DNA of 64,000 bases from Polyangium spumosum (GCF_009649845.1 NZ_WJIE01000011.1:93533-157532), one strand, 5' to 3'. Shown: positions 34,953 to 44,827, counted from the stretch's first letter. Notes: generated from the sequence alone by a model not told the origin. Numbers and translations: made by a program.

Positions 34953-37445
34953 TCACTTGGCAACCGATACGACTTCGCCTGATGCCGCGTTCACCCAGTA
35001 CACGCGGGTCGCGTCGACCGCGATGCCCATTGGGCGCTGCTGCGCGGATGCGAGCAGCACGGGTTCGTGCTTCCCATCGAGGCGTGCCTTCTTGACCATT
35101 CCGCCGTCGTTCGTCCAGTACACCCACGCCTCGTCGACGGCAATGCAGCGTGGCCCTGGCTCGTTCTCCACGAGTACCTCGATCGGGCCGTCACGTCGCG
35201 CGATCGATATGGCGCCAGAAAAAGGCGTTTCATGCGACCAGACCACGACCTCCTCGCGAGGGTCGACGGCCACGGCAAACGGCCCCTGCTGGTTTTCGGC
35301 GACGAGCCGGGGTTCGCCTCGTTCTTTCAAGGACCAGCCCCAGATGCTGCCGCCCTTTTTCGTTCGCACGAAATAGACGCCGAGGCGCCCGGTGGCAAAG
35401 CCGAAAGGGTTCGGGACGGCGCCGTCATACTCGAGAAGCGGCTTCTTCCCGAGCTCTTTCCGGGCACCGAAAAGCGTTCCCTTCCCGGTGGTCGCGTTCT
35501 GGAAGAGGAAGAAGGCACCGCCTTCCGAGGACGCGAGCCCCGTGATCTGCTGCTCGGGATGGAGCCATTGCACCAGAGATTTTCGCGCACCCGTGACGGA
35601 GTCTATCGTGAGCAAGCTCTTGGATGACGTGTCCGTCCAGTACCAGCGGCCGGTATCGAACGCGATGCGTGTCGGTGCGCCGCCCACGGACATCGGCGCT
35701 GGGACGCCTCCGCCCTTGCGCATGCGCCAGACCTTGCCCTGCCTGGGGACGGTCCATGCCACGATGCCATCCACGTCGTCGTCCACGGCGACACTGAGCG
35801 CGCCAGGCTCGTACGTCCCGAGGACGATCGGCTTGCAGCGTCCGCCTTCCAAGGCCTCCGGCTTCGCCTGCGCGTCGATCTCGCACCCATCGGCGGGATC
35901 GCCATTGCAATCGTGACGCCCGGGTTCACAGGTGGCCTTGCAGATTCCCTCCTGGCACGTCGCGTCATCGCCCACGACTACCTTGCACCCGCGTCCGCAG
36001 ATGCCGCAATGAACGGCGCTGGAAACAACGTCCGTCTCGCAGCCATTGGCGGGGTTTCCATCACAATCCATGAAACCTGGCTGGCACGTGGATGCACATT
36101 GGCCAGCAACGCACGCGACGCCACCGTGCTCGTTCGTGCATGCGTTGCCGCATTTTCCGCAGCTCGCGGGAGCCCCGAGATCCGCCTCGCACCCGTTTGA
36201 CGGTTCCCCGTCGCAATCGGCGAAGCCTGCCGCGCACAGGGGGGCACAGGAACCACCAACGCAGCTCGTCGAACCGTGATCATTGATACACCGTACTCCA
36301 CAAGCGCCGCAGCTCTCGGCGTGCGTGAGATCCGCCTCGCACCCGTTGAGCAATGACCCATCGCAGTTGCCATTTCGTGGATCGCACATCGGCGCGATGA
36401 CGTCCGGGCGCGCGCTGGCGGTGATGAAAATTGCCGCGATGACGAGGGACGCCGTCGCTCCGCCAGCCCAAATACGCCGCTTGAAGACGGGCCGCGCCAA
36501 TGGTGGCGGCGAAACACGAGCCACATCCGGGAGAGCGTCGAAAGCTGCGCCGAACTCGGTGGCCGACTGAAACCGCATGTTCGGGTCTCTCTGGAACGCG
36601 ATACGAAAAAATGCGTTCACCTCGCCCGGAAGGTGGGATATGGGCGGCGGTCCATCGGAGGAGAGGAGAACGAGCCGTGCGACGTCGACGTGCGCCGCTC
36701 CTGTGAACGGCAACTTCCCCGAGAGGAGGCGGTAGAGCACAGCCGCGAGGGACCAGAGATCACTCCTGAAATCGACGCGGTTGGAATGTTTCCATTGCTC
36801 CGGGCTCATGTAGCTGACCGTGCCCATCGCCATGTTCTCTTGGGTCAGCTCATTGTGCTCGCTGACGATGATCTCGGTGCCGGGATCCACCATCGGCTCG
36901 ACGAGCTTCATCAACCCGAAATCGACGATCTTGACCTTGCCCTCGATGCAGTAGATGTTCCCCGGCTTCAGATCACGGTGAATGACGCCCGCCGTGTGGG
37001 TCGCCTGCAGTCCTTTGCAGAGCTGTCTGCAAATCGACTTCACCGTCGGCATCGGCATGGGCCCCTCGCGCTCGAGCCGTTTCGCGAGGCTCTCACCCGT
37101 CAGGAGCTCCATCACCAAGAAGGGAAGCGGCTCGTCGCCATAGTCGAAGCACCGGAGGACATACTCGCTGTCGATCAGACAGAGCGCCTGCGCTTCCCGG
37201 CGGAATCTCTCGAGGTCGTCCGCCGCCTTCGTCCTCGGAATCTTGAGCGCCACCTTCAGATCAAGCTTCGTGTTGATCGCCTTCCAGACCTCCCCGAAGG
37301 CCCCCTCGCCCAGTTTGGATTTCAGCTCGAACCGACCGGCGAAAGTCTTGCCAGGACGAAGGTCGACCGGCTGGACGCCACGGAGTTCGTCCGTCGGGAG
37401 CCTCATGGTGGGCACGCTGGTGTCATCGCCGGTGTCCGTGTTCAT
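34953..37445 (-). CDS. Transmembrane Ser/Thr kinase with Cys-rich and propeller-like sensor
   Basis: The 830-residue receptor-type kinase has a kinase domain at ~40-300: LGEGAFGEVW, VALKIPR, HRDLKPGNIY, DFGLMK and GTVSYMSPEQW. A transmembrane helix (IWAGGATASLVIAAIFITAS) follows, then four Cys-rich repeats of about 42 residues (NGCEADL...CGACGVRC, CGKCGNAC, CGICGRGC), a pattern common in Polyangiales. The C-terminal ~290 residues have five to six repeats ending like VYWTNDGGMVKKARLDG, resembling YWTD/NHL propeller blades. It probably senses a periplasmic or surface signal. It is the first gene of an operon with the LysM and secreted proteins. Confidence 0.9.
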   Translation of the reverse strand: MNTDTGDDTSVPTMRLPTDELRGVQPVDLRPGKTFAGRFELKSKLGEGAFGEVWKAINTKLDLKVALKIPRTKAADDLERFRREAQALCLIDSEYVLRCFDYGDEPLPFLVMELLTGESLAKRLEREGPMPMPTVKSICRQLCKGLQATHTAGVIHRDLKPGNIYCIEGKVKIVDFGLMKLVEPMVDPGTEIIVSEHNELTQENMAMGTVSYMSPEQWKHSNRVDFRSDLWSLAAVLYRLLSGKLPFTGAAHVDVARLVLLSSDGPPPISHLPGEVNAFFRIAFQRDPNMRFQSATEFGAAFDALPDVARVSPPPLARPVFKRRIWAGGATASLVIAAIFITASARPDVIAPMCDPRNGNCDGSLLNGCEADLTHAESCGACGVRCINDHGSTSCVGGSCAPLCAAGFADCDGEPSNGCEADLGAPASCGKCGNACTNEHGGVACVAGQCASTCQPGFMDCDGNPANGCETDVVSSAVHCGICGRGCKVVVGDDATCQEGICKATCEPGRHDCNGDPADGCEIDAQAKPEALEGGRCKPIVLGTYEPGALSVAVDDDVDGIVAWTVPRQGKVWRMRKGGGVPAPMSVGGAPTRIAFDTGRWYWTDTSSKSLLTIDSVTGARKSLVQWLHPEQQITGLASSEGGAFFLFQNATTGKGTLFGARKELGKKPLLEYDGAVPNPFGFATGRLGVYFVRTKKGGSIWGWSLKERGEPRLVAENQQGPFAVAVDPREEVVVWSHETPFSGAISIARRDGPIEVLVENEPGPRCIAVDEAWVYWTNDGGMVKKARLDGKHEPVLLASAQQRPMGIAVDATRVYWVNAASGEVVSVAK

Positions 37446-37992
37446 GCTCGCGTCACGAGCTTGCAAGCAATGTGAAGCGCTGGCCAAACTTTCGAGTCGT
37501 TTACGACCTGTTCCTGAAGGACGCGCAGATACGCAATTTTGCGTATGGACTTGCGGTGGACATCGTGCTCGCAGACGCATGCCATCCCTATCACGCGCGG
37601 CAGGAGCGATAATGAGTGAGAGGCGCCACGGCTCCTCACCCGTGCAGGCTCGTTCCTGAATCCGATGAATTGCGTATACCCGCGGACCGCGGGCGCCAGG
37701 GGCCCTCGCCGACGCGCGAGACGAGCGCTTGTCTCCTGCAGACGCGTGGGCGATCTCGAGCCGGCCGACCTGTTCTCGGCCCGACCCCCGCGACGGACCG
37801 CCTCCGCTTGGATACACCCCGACCGGCCGAAAGACCTCCGGTTGCGCTCAACCGGATGCACCCACCCCCGGAAAAACCGGGAAAGCGTGCCCAGCCCGTG
37901 GGCATGGCTGGTGCACTGTTCGCGGGGCCATCCCTGCCGCTCGATCTTCATTGGGGTCGGCGGCTCGAGACCCTGCGAGAAGGAGCTCTACC
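37446..37992. other. Divergent intergenic region before the prenyltransferase-terpene synthase fusion
   Basis: This 547-bp gap separates the leftward kinase and the rightward fusion gene. I see no RNA gene, strong promoter box or repeat. The only firm signal is AAGGAG at 37980-37985, the ribosome binding site of the fusion gene. Frames open here lack conserved features. Confidence 0.4.
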
Positions 37993-40521
37993 ATGCACTC
38001 TCCGCGTTGGTTCGAGGTTAAATGTCAATCGCCCTGGCGGGCCGCGAGGAAACAGGCGCGTCGCATCATCCTGCTCCCGGACGGAAACCATCGCAAAGGC
38101 GGATCGGGTCGCAATTACGCCGTCGGGGCGGCCAATGTCGTCGCATGCGCCGAGCACGTCGCGCTTCGCGGCGACGTGAGAACGCTGCTCGTCTGCATCG
38201 CTTCACGCCATAATGTCGACAAGAGGCCGGAGGCGTTCTTCGACGTCGTCGCCAGGCAATTCGAGTGGTTACGCTCGGAGATCCGGGAGCGCCGAGCGCT
38301 CGTTCGGCGGGGTATTCGTTGCAGCGTGCACGGAAACCTCGCACGAATGCGCGCGTCGGGCGGCTCCCAGGCCAGACTCGTCGCCTGCGTCGAGGCCGCT
38401 TGCGAGGCCACCACGTCTCTCCCGGAGCCGCGGATGGACCTTCAATTCTGGATCGACTACCCGGACGAGCTCGCCTGGGAGCGGGACGTCGATCTCGTCC
38501 TCCGGACCGGCGCCGAGGAGCCGGACGTCGTGCGTCCCGGCTTCTGCCTCCCTCCTTTCGTGCCGTGCGTCGCGACGACGACCTTGTGGCCCGATGCTCG
38601 TCCCGAGGAGATCGGAGATCTCATCGATCGAGGTCTGCGGGACGCGCCGTCCCATTTCGCACCCGGATATGATCTGGAGCTCGTGCTCGAGCTCGTTCAG
38701 GCGCTGCCCCGTTCTCGTATCCCTGCGCCACTGCGGCTCACCATTCCTGTCTGCGCCTCGGCAGAGGAAATCGACGCGAGACGGGCATCCCACCACGCCG
38801 ATCCGACGAAAAAGCCCGCCTTGCTGGTGAACTGCCTGGATTCGCGCGGGATGCGTGGTCAAGAGCACGTGTTCGTCGACGACGCCTGGTACGCAATTCG
38901 AATCGTCCCCGCGGCCCGCTGGTCTGATTGCACTGCCGAGGACTACGACGCGGTCATCGCCCCGGGCCAGGGTGCACAAAACGTCCTCCTGGCCGCGCCT
39001 GCCACGGCAGCGGCGCCGGTCCATCCATGCGCTCCCACGGTGGATGGCATTCTTCATGCGCTGCGACGCGCGGTTCGTTTCTCTGTCGCGCACGTCCTCT
39101 TGCAGGGCGCGGACAGAAGTCGAGGGCCATCGACCTCGGTCGAGCCGCCCTGGCCCGCCGAGCTCCTGGACCTCATCGAGGTGACGGCAGCGACGCCCGA
39201 GCGCACGATCGAGCAGATCGTGCGAGAGCGCTTGCCCGAGGTCGCCGACGCGGACGCCGAGCGCGACCTTCTCGTCCAGGCCATGTCGGCGCGGGTGCTC
39301 GGCGAGGCCCTATCGGAGGGGCTGCTGCTTCCCGATCGATCCTTGCAGCAGGCAGATCGCAATTATGCGTACACGGGTGCTTACATGATGCTCCGCGTGC
39401 CGGACGAGTCGAACCCGACGGGGGATGGCTGGGAGCGTTCTGCCGAGCTCGCCATTCGTTGCATGCTCGCGATCTCGACGGGCGACAATGGTGTCTTCGA
39501 CCGGGTCCTGCCAGGCGAGACGCTGGACGCATGGCGCGCGCGGCTGCAATCTGCGGCGCATCACCTGGAGGCGATCGCCCGCGGAGAGAGACCTGCCTCT
39601 CGCCCCGTCGGGCGGGGCATGCAGATCGTCGACGCCATCGGCAAGCAATGGGAGAGCCTCTTCTCGCGCCACGCGAACGCCAGCGGTGCGCTCTCGGACG
39701 CCTGCCGTGACGCGCTCGTACGTCATTATCGGTCCAACGCGCTCGAACGCGCGCCGGACGTCGTCGACAATCCACTCGTGCGCCGGCTCGGGCTCGGCGG
39801 ACCTCCACGGCGGGAGGCGATCGGACACATCGAAGCGAACTATGCATCCAGGGCGCCTGGCCCCATCGGCGAACGAATCCGGCTCCTCGCGCACGAGGAC
39901 GCGAACGACCCAGAGCGCTTCGCCGAGCTACGGCGCGAGCTTCGATTGCTGCTGCACGTCGTGGATACGGCGCCGACCATCGCCGTGGAAGTATTGTTTC
40001 TCTTCTGCGGGCTCACGACGCCTGCAGAGCACGTCTACGAGAAGCGTCTGCGAGCCTTGATCGAGGTCGGGCAGCTCGCCGACCATACCTTCAGGTTGGC
40101 GAACGACCTCGCCAGCCTGAGCACGAACGGGGGCGATCGAGATGCCGGCAAGGAGAGTTGCCTGTCGATTCTGATCCCCAAGGGCGTTTCTGCCTCGAAG
40201 TGCGGTGCGGCCCGGAAACGTGCACATGCGCTCGGGGAGATGTACCTCGCGTGGCTCGAGGAGCATCTGGGACACGCAATGGCGAGACTCGCGCATCAAT
40301 GGCCCTCGATGGCGGAAAAGCTCACGAGGGCCGTGCTCGTTGGTCGAGGCGTGTACCAGTACGCGCACTACGCGACCCTGTCATCGGAGAAGATGCTCGC
40401 GCTCATCGGCGAGGTGAGCCGGGCACGACCCCGACTCGATCCTCCAGCCAGTCCGCTCTCTGCGTGGGGCGCGTCCGGGTCACCCGTGGATACCTTGCTT
40501 CCCCTCACGGGAACCGGGTAG
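37993..40521 (+). CDS. cis-Prenyltransferase fused to class I terpene synthase-like domain
   Basis: The 842-residue protein has two enzyme-like halves. Residues ~20-230 match undecaprenyl-diphosphate-type cis-prenyltransferases: the catalytic Asp30 in LLPDGNHRK, NVDKRPEAFFDVV, and DVDLVLRTGAEE (Arg171) ahead of TLWPDARPEEI. Residues ~430-830 resemble the alpha-helical fold of class I terpene synthases: an altered Asp-rich motif GDNGVFD (Asp498) at the end of AIRCMLAIST, and an NSE-like motif NDLASLSTNGG with Asn704, followed by GKESCLSI. The two motifs are ~206 residues apart, wider than the ~140 usual in bacterial cyclases. ATG 37993 has AGGAG 7 nt upstream. It could make and cyclise a cis-prenyl diphosphate; the product is unknown. 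Confidence 0.75.
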   Translation: MHSPRWFEVKCQSPWRAARKQARRIILLPDGNHRKGGSGRNYAVGAANVVACAEHVALRGDVRTLLVCIASRHNVDKRPEAFFDVVARQFEWLRSEIRERRALVRRGIRCSVHGNLARMRASGGSQARLVACVEAACEATTSLPEPRMDLQFWIDYPDELAWERDVDLVLRTGAEEPDVVRPGFCLPPFVPCVATTTLWPDARPEEIGDLIDRGLRDAPSHFAPGYDLELVLELVQALPRSRIPAPLRLTIPVCASAEEIDARRASHHADPTKKPALLVNCLDSRGMRGQEHVFVDDAWYAIRIVPAARWSDCTAEDYDAVIAPGQGAQNVLLAAPATAAAPVHPCAPTVDGILHALRRAVRFSVAHVLLQGADRSRGPSTSVEPPWPAELLDLIEVTAATPERTIEQIVRERLPEVADADAERDLLVQAMSARVLGEALSEGLLLPDRSLQQADRNYAYTGAYMMLRVPDESNPTGDGWERSAELAIRCMLAISTGDNGVFDRVLPGETLDAWRARLQSAAHHLEAIARGERPASRPVGRGMQIVDAIGKQWESLFSRHANASGALSDACRDALVRHYRSNALERAPDVVDNPLVRRLGLGGPPRREAIGHIEANYASRAPGPIGERIRLLAHEDANDPERFAELRRELRLLLHVVDTAPTIAVEVLFLFCGLTTPAEHVYEKRLRALIEVGQLADHTFRLANDLASLSTNGGDRDAGKESCLSILIPKGVSASKCGAARKRAHALGEMYLAWLEEHLGHAMARLAHQWPSMAEKLTRAVLVGRGVYQYAHYATLSSEKMLALIGEVSRARPRLDPPASPLSAWGASGSPVDTLLPLTGTG

Positions 40522-40550
40522 ATTGGCGTGACAAGGAGCTCGCATCACTC

Positions 40551-41648
40551 GTGGGTTTCGACGGTCGTCAGCAAAAGGCTTTGCGTCGTGCTGCGCGGAT
40601 GTTGTCCAGGGTCGCCGCGGGGGACGATCCCACGGTGATCCTCGACGCCCTCGCGCCGTGCGTCCCTGCCGTGGCGGGTCTGCTCTCCGTGGTGCGCAGG
40701 GACGCACCGCAGCTCCTCATCAGTCACGCGATGCGTTTGCCCACAGAGCTCCTCGAAGGGTGGATGAGCACGCGCTCCGAGCACCTCGAGCCCGCGCTCC
40801 GCCTCGTCCTCGAAGCGAGCCCCGGCGGCTTCTGGCGCGACGCGGATGCGATAGCAGGGCCTCTGCGTGAGGGCCTGGAAGTGCTCCAGGCCCTCGACGG
40901 TTTCGGGCTGGGGGAGGGAGCTGGCTACAAGGTGCATCAACGCTTGGTTCCCGGCCGCGGCACAGAGCACGTCATGCTGGCGCTGCTCACGGAGAGAGGC
41001 ACGCGGTTCCCGAGCACCGCGCCTGCGCTCATGGAAGCATTGACCGCCGACGTGCGAGACGCTGTCCACCGAGTCAGCCTGCCCCTGGTGGCGTCGCGGT
41101 CGATCTTGTCGCAGATCGTGGAGGAGCAGGGGCTCGGGTACATCTGCGTCTCCCGACAGAGCGGCGCGGTCCTGGAAGTGAACCAGAGGGCGCTCGACCT
41201 GATCGCCCGATACCACGCCGGCGGGCCCCCGGGGAACCGCCGCGCTCTGCTCGATTTCGCGGCCTCCGCGCAGCGGTTGACGGCCGGGGGCAGCGCCTGG
41301 TCGCTGAGACACCCCGACGGTGTCGCCGCGCTCGAGGTGCACGTGCACGTGCTCGCCAAGGAAACGCATGCGCTTCACGAGGATGTACACCTCCTGTCGA
41401 TGCGGGAATGGTCCTTGCCGCGCGACCTGCACCCGCGCCACGCCGAGAGCTCCTCGATTCTGGAAGTGCTCCCCTCGCGCAAGCGTGAGATTGCGCTCTT
41501 GCTGGCTCGCTCCAGTTTTTCTTACAAGGAGCTCGCCCACCAGCTACACATCAGCCCGAATACGTTCCGTACGCACGTCGAGCACATCTACCGCTTGCTC
41601 GGCGTGCAGTCCCGCGCGGGGCTCACGAAGCTCCTGAACGACGGGTAG
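40551..41648 (+). CDS. LuxR-type HTH regulator with PAS-like region
   Basis: The 365-residue regulator has a C-terminal LuxR/GerE HTH (~300-360: LPSRKREIALLLARSSFSYKELAHQLHIS, TFRTHVEHIYRLLGVQSRAGL). The middle contains a PAS-like segment (QGLGYICVSRQSGAVLEVNQRALDLIARY) and the N-terminal ~180 residues a GAF-like pattern, so small-molecule sensing is plausible. GTG 40551 is the best start, with AAGGAG about 12 nt upstream. It follows the fusion terpene gene by 29 bp and precedes the sigma54 activator by 17 bp; the three are likely co-transcribed. Confidence 0.8.
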   Translation: MGFDGRQQKALRRAARMLSRVAAGDDPTVILDALAPCVPAVAGLLSVVRRDAPQLLISHAMRLPTELLEGWMSTRSEHLEPALRLVLEASPGGFWRDADAIAGPLREGLEVLQALDGFGLGEGAGYKVHQRLVPGRGTEHVMLALLTERGTRFPSTAPALMEALTADVRDAVHRVSLPLVASRSILSQIVEEQGLGYICVSRQSGAVLEVNQRALDLIARYHAGGPPGNRRALLDFAASAQRLTAGGSAWSLRHPDGVAALEVHVHVLAKETHALHEDVHLLSMREWSLPRDLHPRHAESSSILEVLPSRKREIALLLARSSFSYKELAHQLHISPNTFRTHVEHIYRLLGVQSRAGLTKLLNDG

Positions 41649-41665
41649 CCTGACCAGGAGGATCG

Positions 41666-43012
41666 ATGAATCGAGATGACGACGACTCGACGAACACGAT
41701 GGTGCCGTCGCCGAACGGTTTGACCCTACGAACCAACAAGATTCGCGTCGAGGTGATACAGGGGCCCCAGGCAGGGGAGACCCTCGAGCTCCCGGGCCCT
41801 GGGGTCCGGATAGGCAGCGGCGCCGACTGTGATTTCAAGGTCAAGGACCCAACCGTGAGCCGGCACCACCTGACCTTGCGGATCGAGCGCAACAAGATCA
41901 GGATCCTGGACGCCGGCAGCCTCAACGGGACCACCGTCGACGGCGTACAGGTGCGGGATGGTTATGCACGCCCAGATTCCCGTATCACGATTGGCAAGAC
42001 CGAATTTCGCCTTTTGATGGTGAACACGTTCATCGAGCTGCCTCTCTTCCCTGGTGAACGCTTCGGGCACATGCTCGGAAGGAGCACCGCGATGCGGGCC
42101 GTGTTTGCCGTGCTCGAGCGCGCGGCGGCCACCGACGCCACGGTGCTGATCGAGGGAGAAACGGGGACGGGGAAGGAGGTGGCCGCGCGGGCGATTCATG
42201 AGGCGAGCCCGCGGTCCAAGGGGCCTTTCATCGTACTCGACTGCTCGACCATCTCCCCGGAGCTCGCAGAGAGCGAGCTCTTCGGGCACGTCAAGGGCTC
42301 GTTCACCGGTGCAACGATGGATAGGCCTGGAATCTTCGAGGAGGCCGACGGAGGGACGGTCTTCCTGGACGAGATCGGGGAGCTCCCGCATGGCCTTCAA
42401 CCAAAGCTCTTGCGAGCGCTCGAGAGCATGGAGGTGCGTCGCGTGGGAACGAATCGACCCAAGCGGTTCGACGTGCGCGTCGTCGCCGCGACGAACCGGC
42501 CGCTGTCCCGCGCCGTCGACCTCGGTGTGTTCCGCGAGGATCTGTATTATCGGCTCGCCGTGGTTCCGGTACGTCTTCCGCCGCTCTCGGAGCGCTCCGA
42601 GGACATCTCCATGCTCGTGCGCCATTTCGAGAAGGAGCTGTCGACACGCATGCGGTCCACACGTCCACTCTCGCAAGAGGTCATCGACAGTTTTTCGGGT
42701 TTGACGTGGAACGGAAACGTGCGAGAGCTTCGCAACGCGGTGGCGCGCGCCCTCGCGTTCGGGGCCGGGGAAGGGGCGAAGAACAACGAAGGGGGGGAGC
42801 CAGATTTACAATCTCTCGGCATTCGACTGGACGAACCCCTGCTTCACGGCCGCGACCGCGTGGCCCAGGCATACGAAAAGCATTACCTGAGGCTGATGCT
42901 CCAGAAGACGGATGGCAACGTATCTCGCGCAGCGGAGCTCGCCGGCGTCGGACGGAAGTTCGTACAGATGGCGATGAAGCGTTACGGGCTTCGCGGCGAC
43001 CTCGAACCGTGA
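41666..43012 (+). CDS. FHA-domain sigma54-dependent transcriptional activator
   Basis: The 448-residue activator has an N-terminal FHA domain (~28-115: [38 protein letters not shown]), an AAA+ sigma54-interaction domain (~130-370: Walker A GETGTGKE, Walker [14 protein letters not shown]-finger region) and a C-terminal Fis-type HTH ([25 protein letters not shown]). The sigma54-contacting loop reads GSFTGA, not the usual GAFTGA. FHA-type activators are typical of Myxococcota and read Ser/Thr kinase output. It may control the upstream terpene genes; no -24/-12 site was found for them by eye. Confidence 0.92.
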   Translation: MNRDDDDSTNTMVPSPNGLTLRTNKIRVEVIQGPQAGETLELPGPGVRIGSGADCDFKVKDPTVSRHHLTLRIERNKIRILDAGSLNGTTVDGVQVRDGYARPDSRITIGKTEFRLLMVNTFIELPLFPGERFGHMLGRSTAMRAVFAVLERAAATDATVLIEGETGTGKEVAARAIHEASPRSKGPFIVLDCSTISPELAESELFGHVKGSFTGATMDRPGIFEEADGGTVFLDEIGELPHGLQPKLLRALESMEVRRVGTNRPKRFDVRVVAATNRPLSRAVDLGVFREDLYYRLAVVPVRLPPLSERSEDISMLVRHFEKELSTRMRSTRPLSQEVIDSFSGLTWNGNVRELRNAVARALAFGAGEGAKNNEGGEPDLQSLGIRLDEPLLHGRDRVAQAYEKHYLRLMLQKTDGNVSRAAELAGVGRKFVQMAMKRYGLRGDLEP

Positions 43013-43300
43013 TGTCGTGGGGCTGGCGCCGCCCTCGACGAGCCGGCAAGCGTGGCGTTCCCAAGCCGCGCCGGTCGTGGGCGACGAACGCTCGTGCCTC
43101 TTCGCCTCCACCGCACCGCCGCTCCCGGGCTCGTCGCTGGCCTCATGGTAGCGTTCGCGTCGCGGGCTACTACCACTACTCTGCCATCTCCAGCCATCCT
43201 GCCCGCGATCTGACCTGCGACGGGCTTGATCTCCGGGGCGTCGCGACCCTTCGTGTCGAAAAATTTGGCCCATCGGTTCCCTTTGCGCTGGTTTGCCCGC

Positions 43301-43900
43301 GTGACCGCCGTCAAACCGTCGTTCCACCCTGACGAACTGGCCGAGGAGCGCTGGGAGCGCGAGTTCGACTCCTGGCTTCTGCCGTTTCTGCACGAGTTTG
43401 GTTACCCGTCTCAGCAGAAGTGGGCTCCGATCTACATGCGTGGGCTCCTCGGACCTGGCGACCGCAAGAGCATCGAACCGATGGCTGCGCGGGTTTGCCC
43501 GGGCGAGACGCAGCAGCTTCACCACTTCCTCTCGACCTCCCGCTGGGACACGGCCGGGCACGAGCGCGTGCTTCTCGAGAAGGCCGGAGCGCTCGTAGGC
43601 GGCAAGGATGCGCATCTCGTCATCGACGACACGGCGATCCCGAAGAAGGGGACCCACTCGGTCGGCGTCGCGCATCAATATTGCGGGCAGCTCGGCAAGA
43701 ACGCCAATTGCCAGGCGCTCGTCTCCGTCACGCTCGCGCGTGACGAGGTGCCCGTCCCCGTGGCGCTCCGGCTTTACCTCACGAAAGAGTGGGCGCACGA
43801 TCCTGCGCGACGGCGCCGCGCGAAGGTGCCAGAGGACGTAGTGTTCCGACCGAAGTGGCAGATCGCGCTCGACGAGGTCGTGGCGCTCCAAGCCGCCGCA
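43301..43900 (+). pseudogene. IS701-family transposase, 3' truncated
   Basis: The frame from GTG 43301 matches the N-terminal half of IS701-family DDE transposases: WEREFDSWLLPFLHEFGYPSQQ, GLLGPGDRKSIEPMA, QQLHHFLSTSRWD, and the catalytic VIDDTAIPKKGTHSVGV followed by QYCGQLGKNANCQ. Homology runs to RPKWQIALDEVVAL near 43890 and then stops. The second Asp and the Glu of the triad are absent, so it cannot be active. The frame continues by chance into the sigma factor gene that follows. Inverted repeats were not identified. Nothing is recognised in 43013-43300 upstream. Confidence 0.85.
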
Positions 43901-43907
43901 CGCTCAG

Positions 43908-44351
43908 GTGCGCTTGATGTGCCCTCAGGCGAAATACAGGTTCCGTGGCCAAACGCTCGAAGACCTGCACCAAGAGGTTTTCGTCATTGCGATACGTCAT
44001 GCCGAGGAGCTCCGTGACGATGCGAGGGCGTGGCTCGTAAAGGTTGCTTGGAGCGTCGTCGTCAACTACCGGCGGCGCCGCCGAGAGGTACTCGATGCGG
44101 AGGCAGGGCTCGACAGGCTCTCCACGGCAGCCGATCCGGAGCTCCGTGAGACCGTGCGTCGCGGGCTCGATGCGCTGGGCGACGTGGAGCGGCAGATCGT
44201 GCTTCGTTACGATTTGTATGGCGAGACGCTTGCCGAAATCGCGCTCGATGGTGGAATGGCGGCAGAGCGGGCGTACGCGCGGGTGCGAGCCGCTCGGAAA
44301 CGGCTACGGCGTGTCATCGAGGAAGACGAATGCGCCTGGTCCGACGAGTGA
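43908..44351 (+). pseudogene. ECF-type sigma factor lacking its N-terminus
   Basis: The 147-codon frame contains sigma70 region 2 from the middle onward (LEDLHQEVFVIAIRHAEELRDDARAWLVKVAWSVV, NYRRRRREV) and a full region 4 (LDALGDVERQIVLRYDLYGETLAEIAL, AYARVRAARKRLRRVI). The first ~30 residues of region 2 are missing, and the upstream sequence is the truncated IS701 transposase, so the gene was cut there. GTG 43908 could start a shortened protein, but without region 2.1 core binding would be impaired. The stop lies 8 bp before the DUF6884 gene, with which it was probably co-transcribed. Confidence 0.75.
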
Positions 44352-44359
44352 GGGCGCGG

Positions 44360-44827
44360 ATGTTCACGCAAGCAAAGCCCGGAGCGCAACGGGTCGCGCT
44401 CGTGGGATGCTCGGCGCGAAAGCTCGGCCGCGGAGCGCCCGCGCGTGAGTTCTACACGTCAGCCTTGTTCCGCGCGGCCGTCACGTACGCCGAAGCCAAG
44501 TGCGACGCCGTGCGGGTCGTGTCCGCGCTTTACGGCGCGGTCGAGCTCGACACATGGCTTGATCCGTACGACCGGAACCTTCGTTCCTTCGGAAAGCGGT
44601 ACCGCGAAGGATGGGGCGTGCGGACGGTGGCCGAGGTGATCGGTGGGTTTGCCGTCCCCCCTCTGCTCGTTGTCCTCGCAGGTCAGGTCTACGCGGATGC
44701 GCTGGTCTTTGGTGCCCACTGGCACAACCTGCCGAGGCCCGAGGAGCCGCTGCGAGGCGTGAAGGGGTGCGGGGCGCGGGTGGCGTGGCTGTCGCGGCAC
44801 ACGGCAGGTGCAGGGGTGGGCGGTTGA
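44360..44827 (+). CDS. DUF6884-type protein of mobile elements
   Basis: The 155-residue protein starts RVALVGCSARKLGRGAPAREFYTSALFRAAVTYAE, the recognisable opening of DUF6884 proteins, which occur in phages, plasmids and islands; function is not established. The conserved strands AVRVVSALYGAVELD and PPLLVVLAGQVYADAL follow, with conserved Asp and Tyr residues suggesting a nucleotide-binding or enzymatic fold. The start is ATG 44360 with GAGG upstream; a longer in-frame start exists at 44330. Its stop overlaps an ATG of the helicase fragment downstream. Confidence 0.7.
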   Translation: MFTQAKPGAQRVALVGCSARKLGRGAPAREFYTSALFRAAVTYAEAKCDAVRVVSALYGAVELDTWLDPYDRNLRSFGKRYREGWGVRTVAEVIGGFAVPPLLVVLAGQVYADALVFGAHWHNLPRPEEPLRGVKGCGARVAWLSRHTAGAGVGG

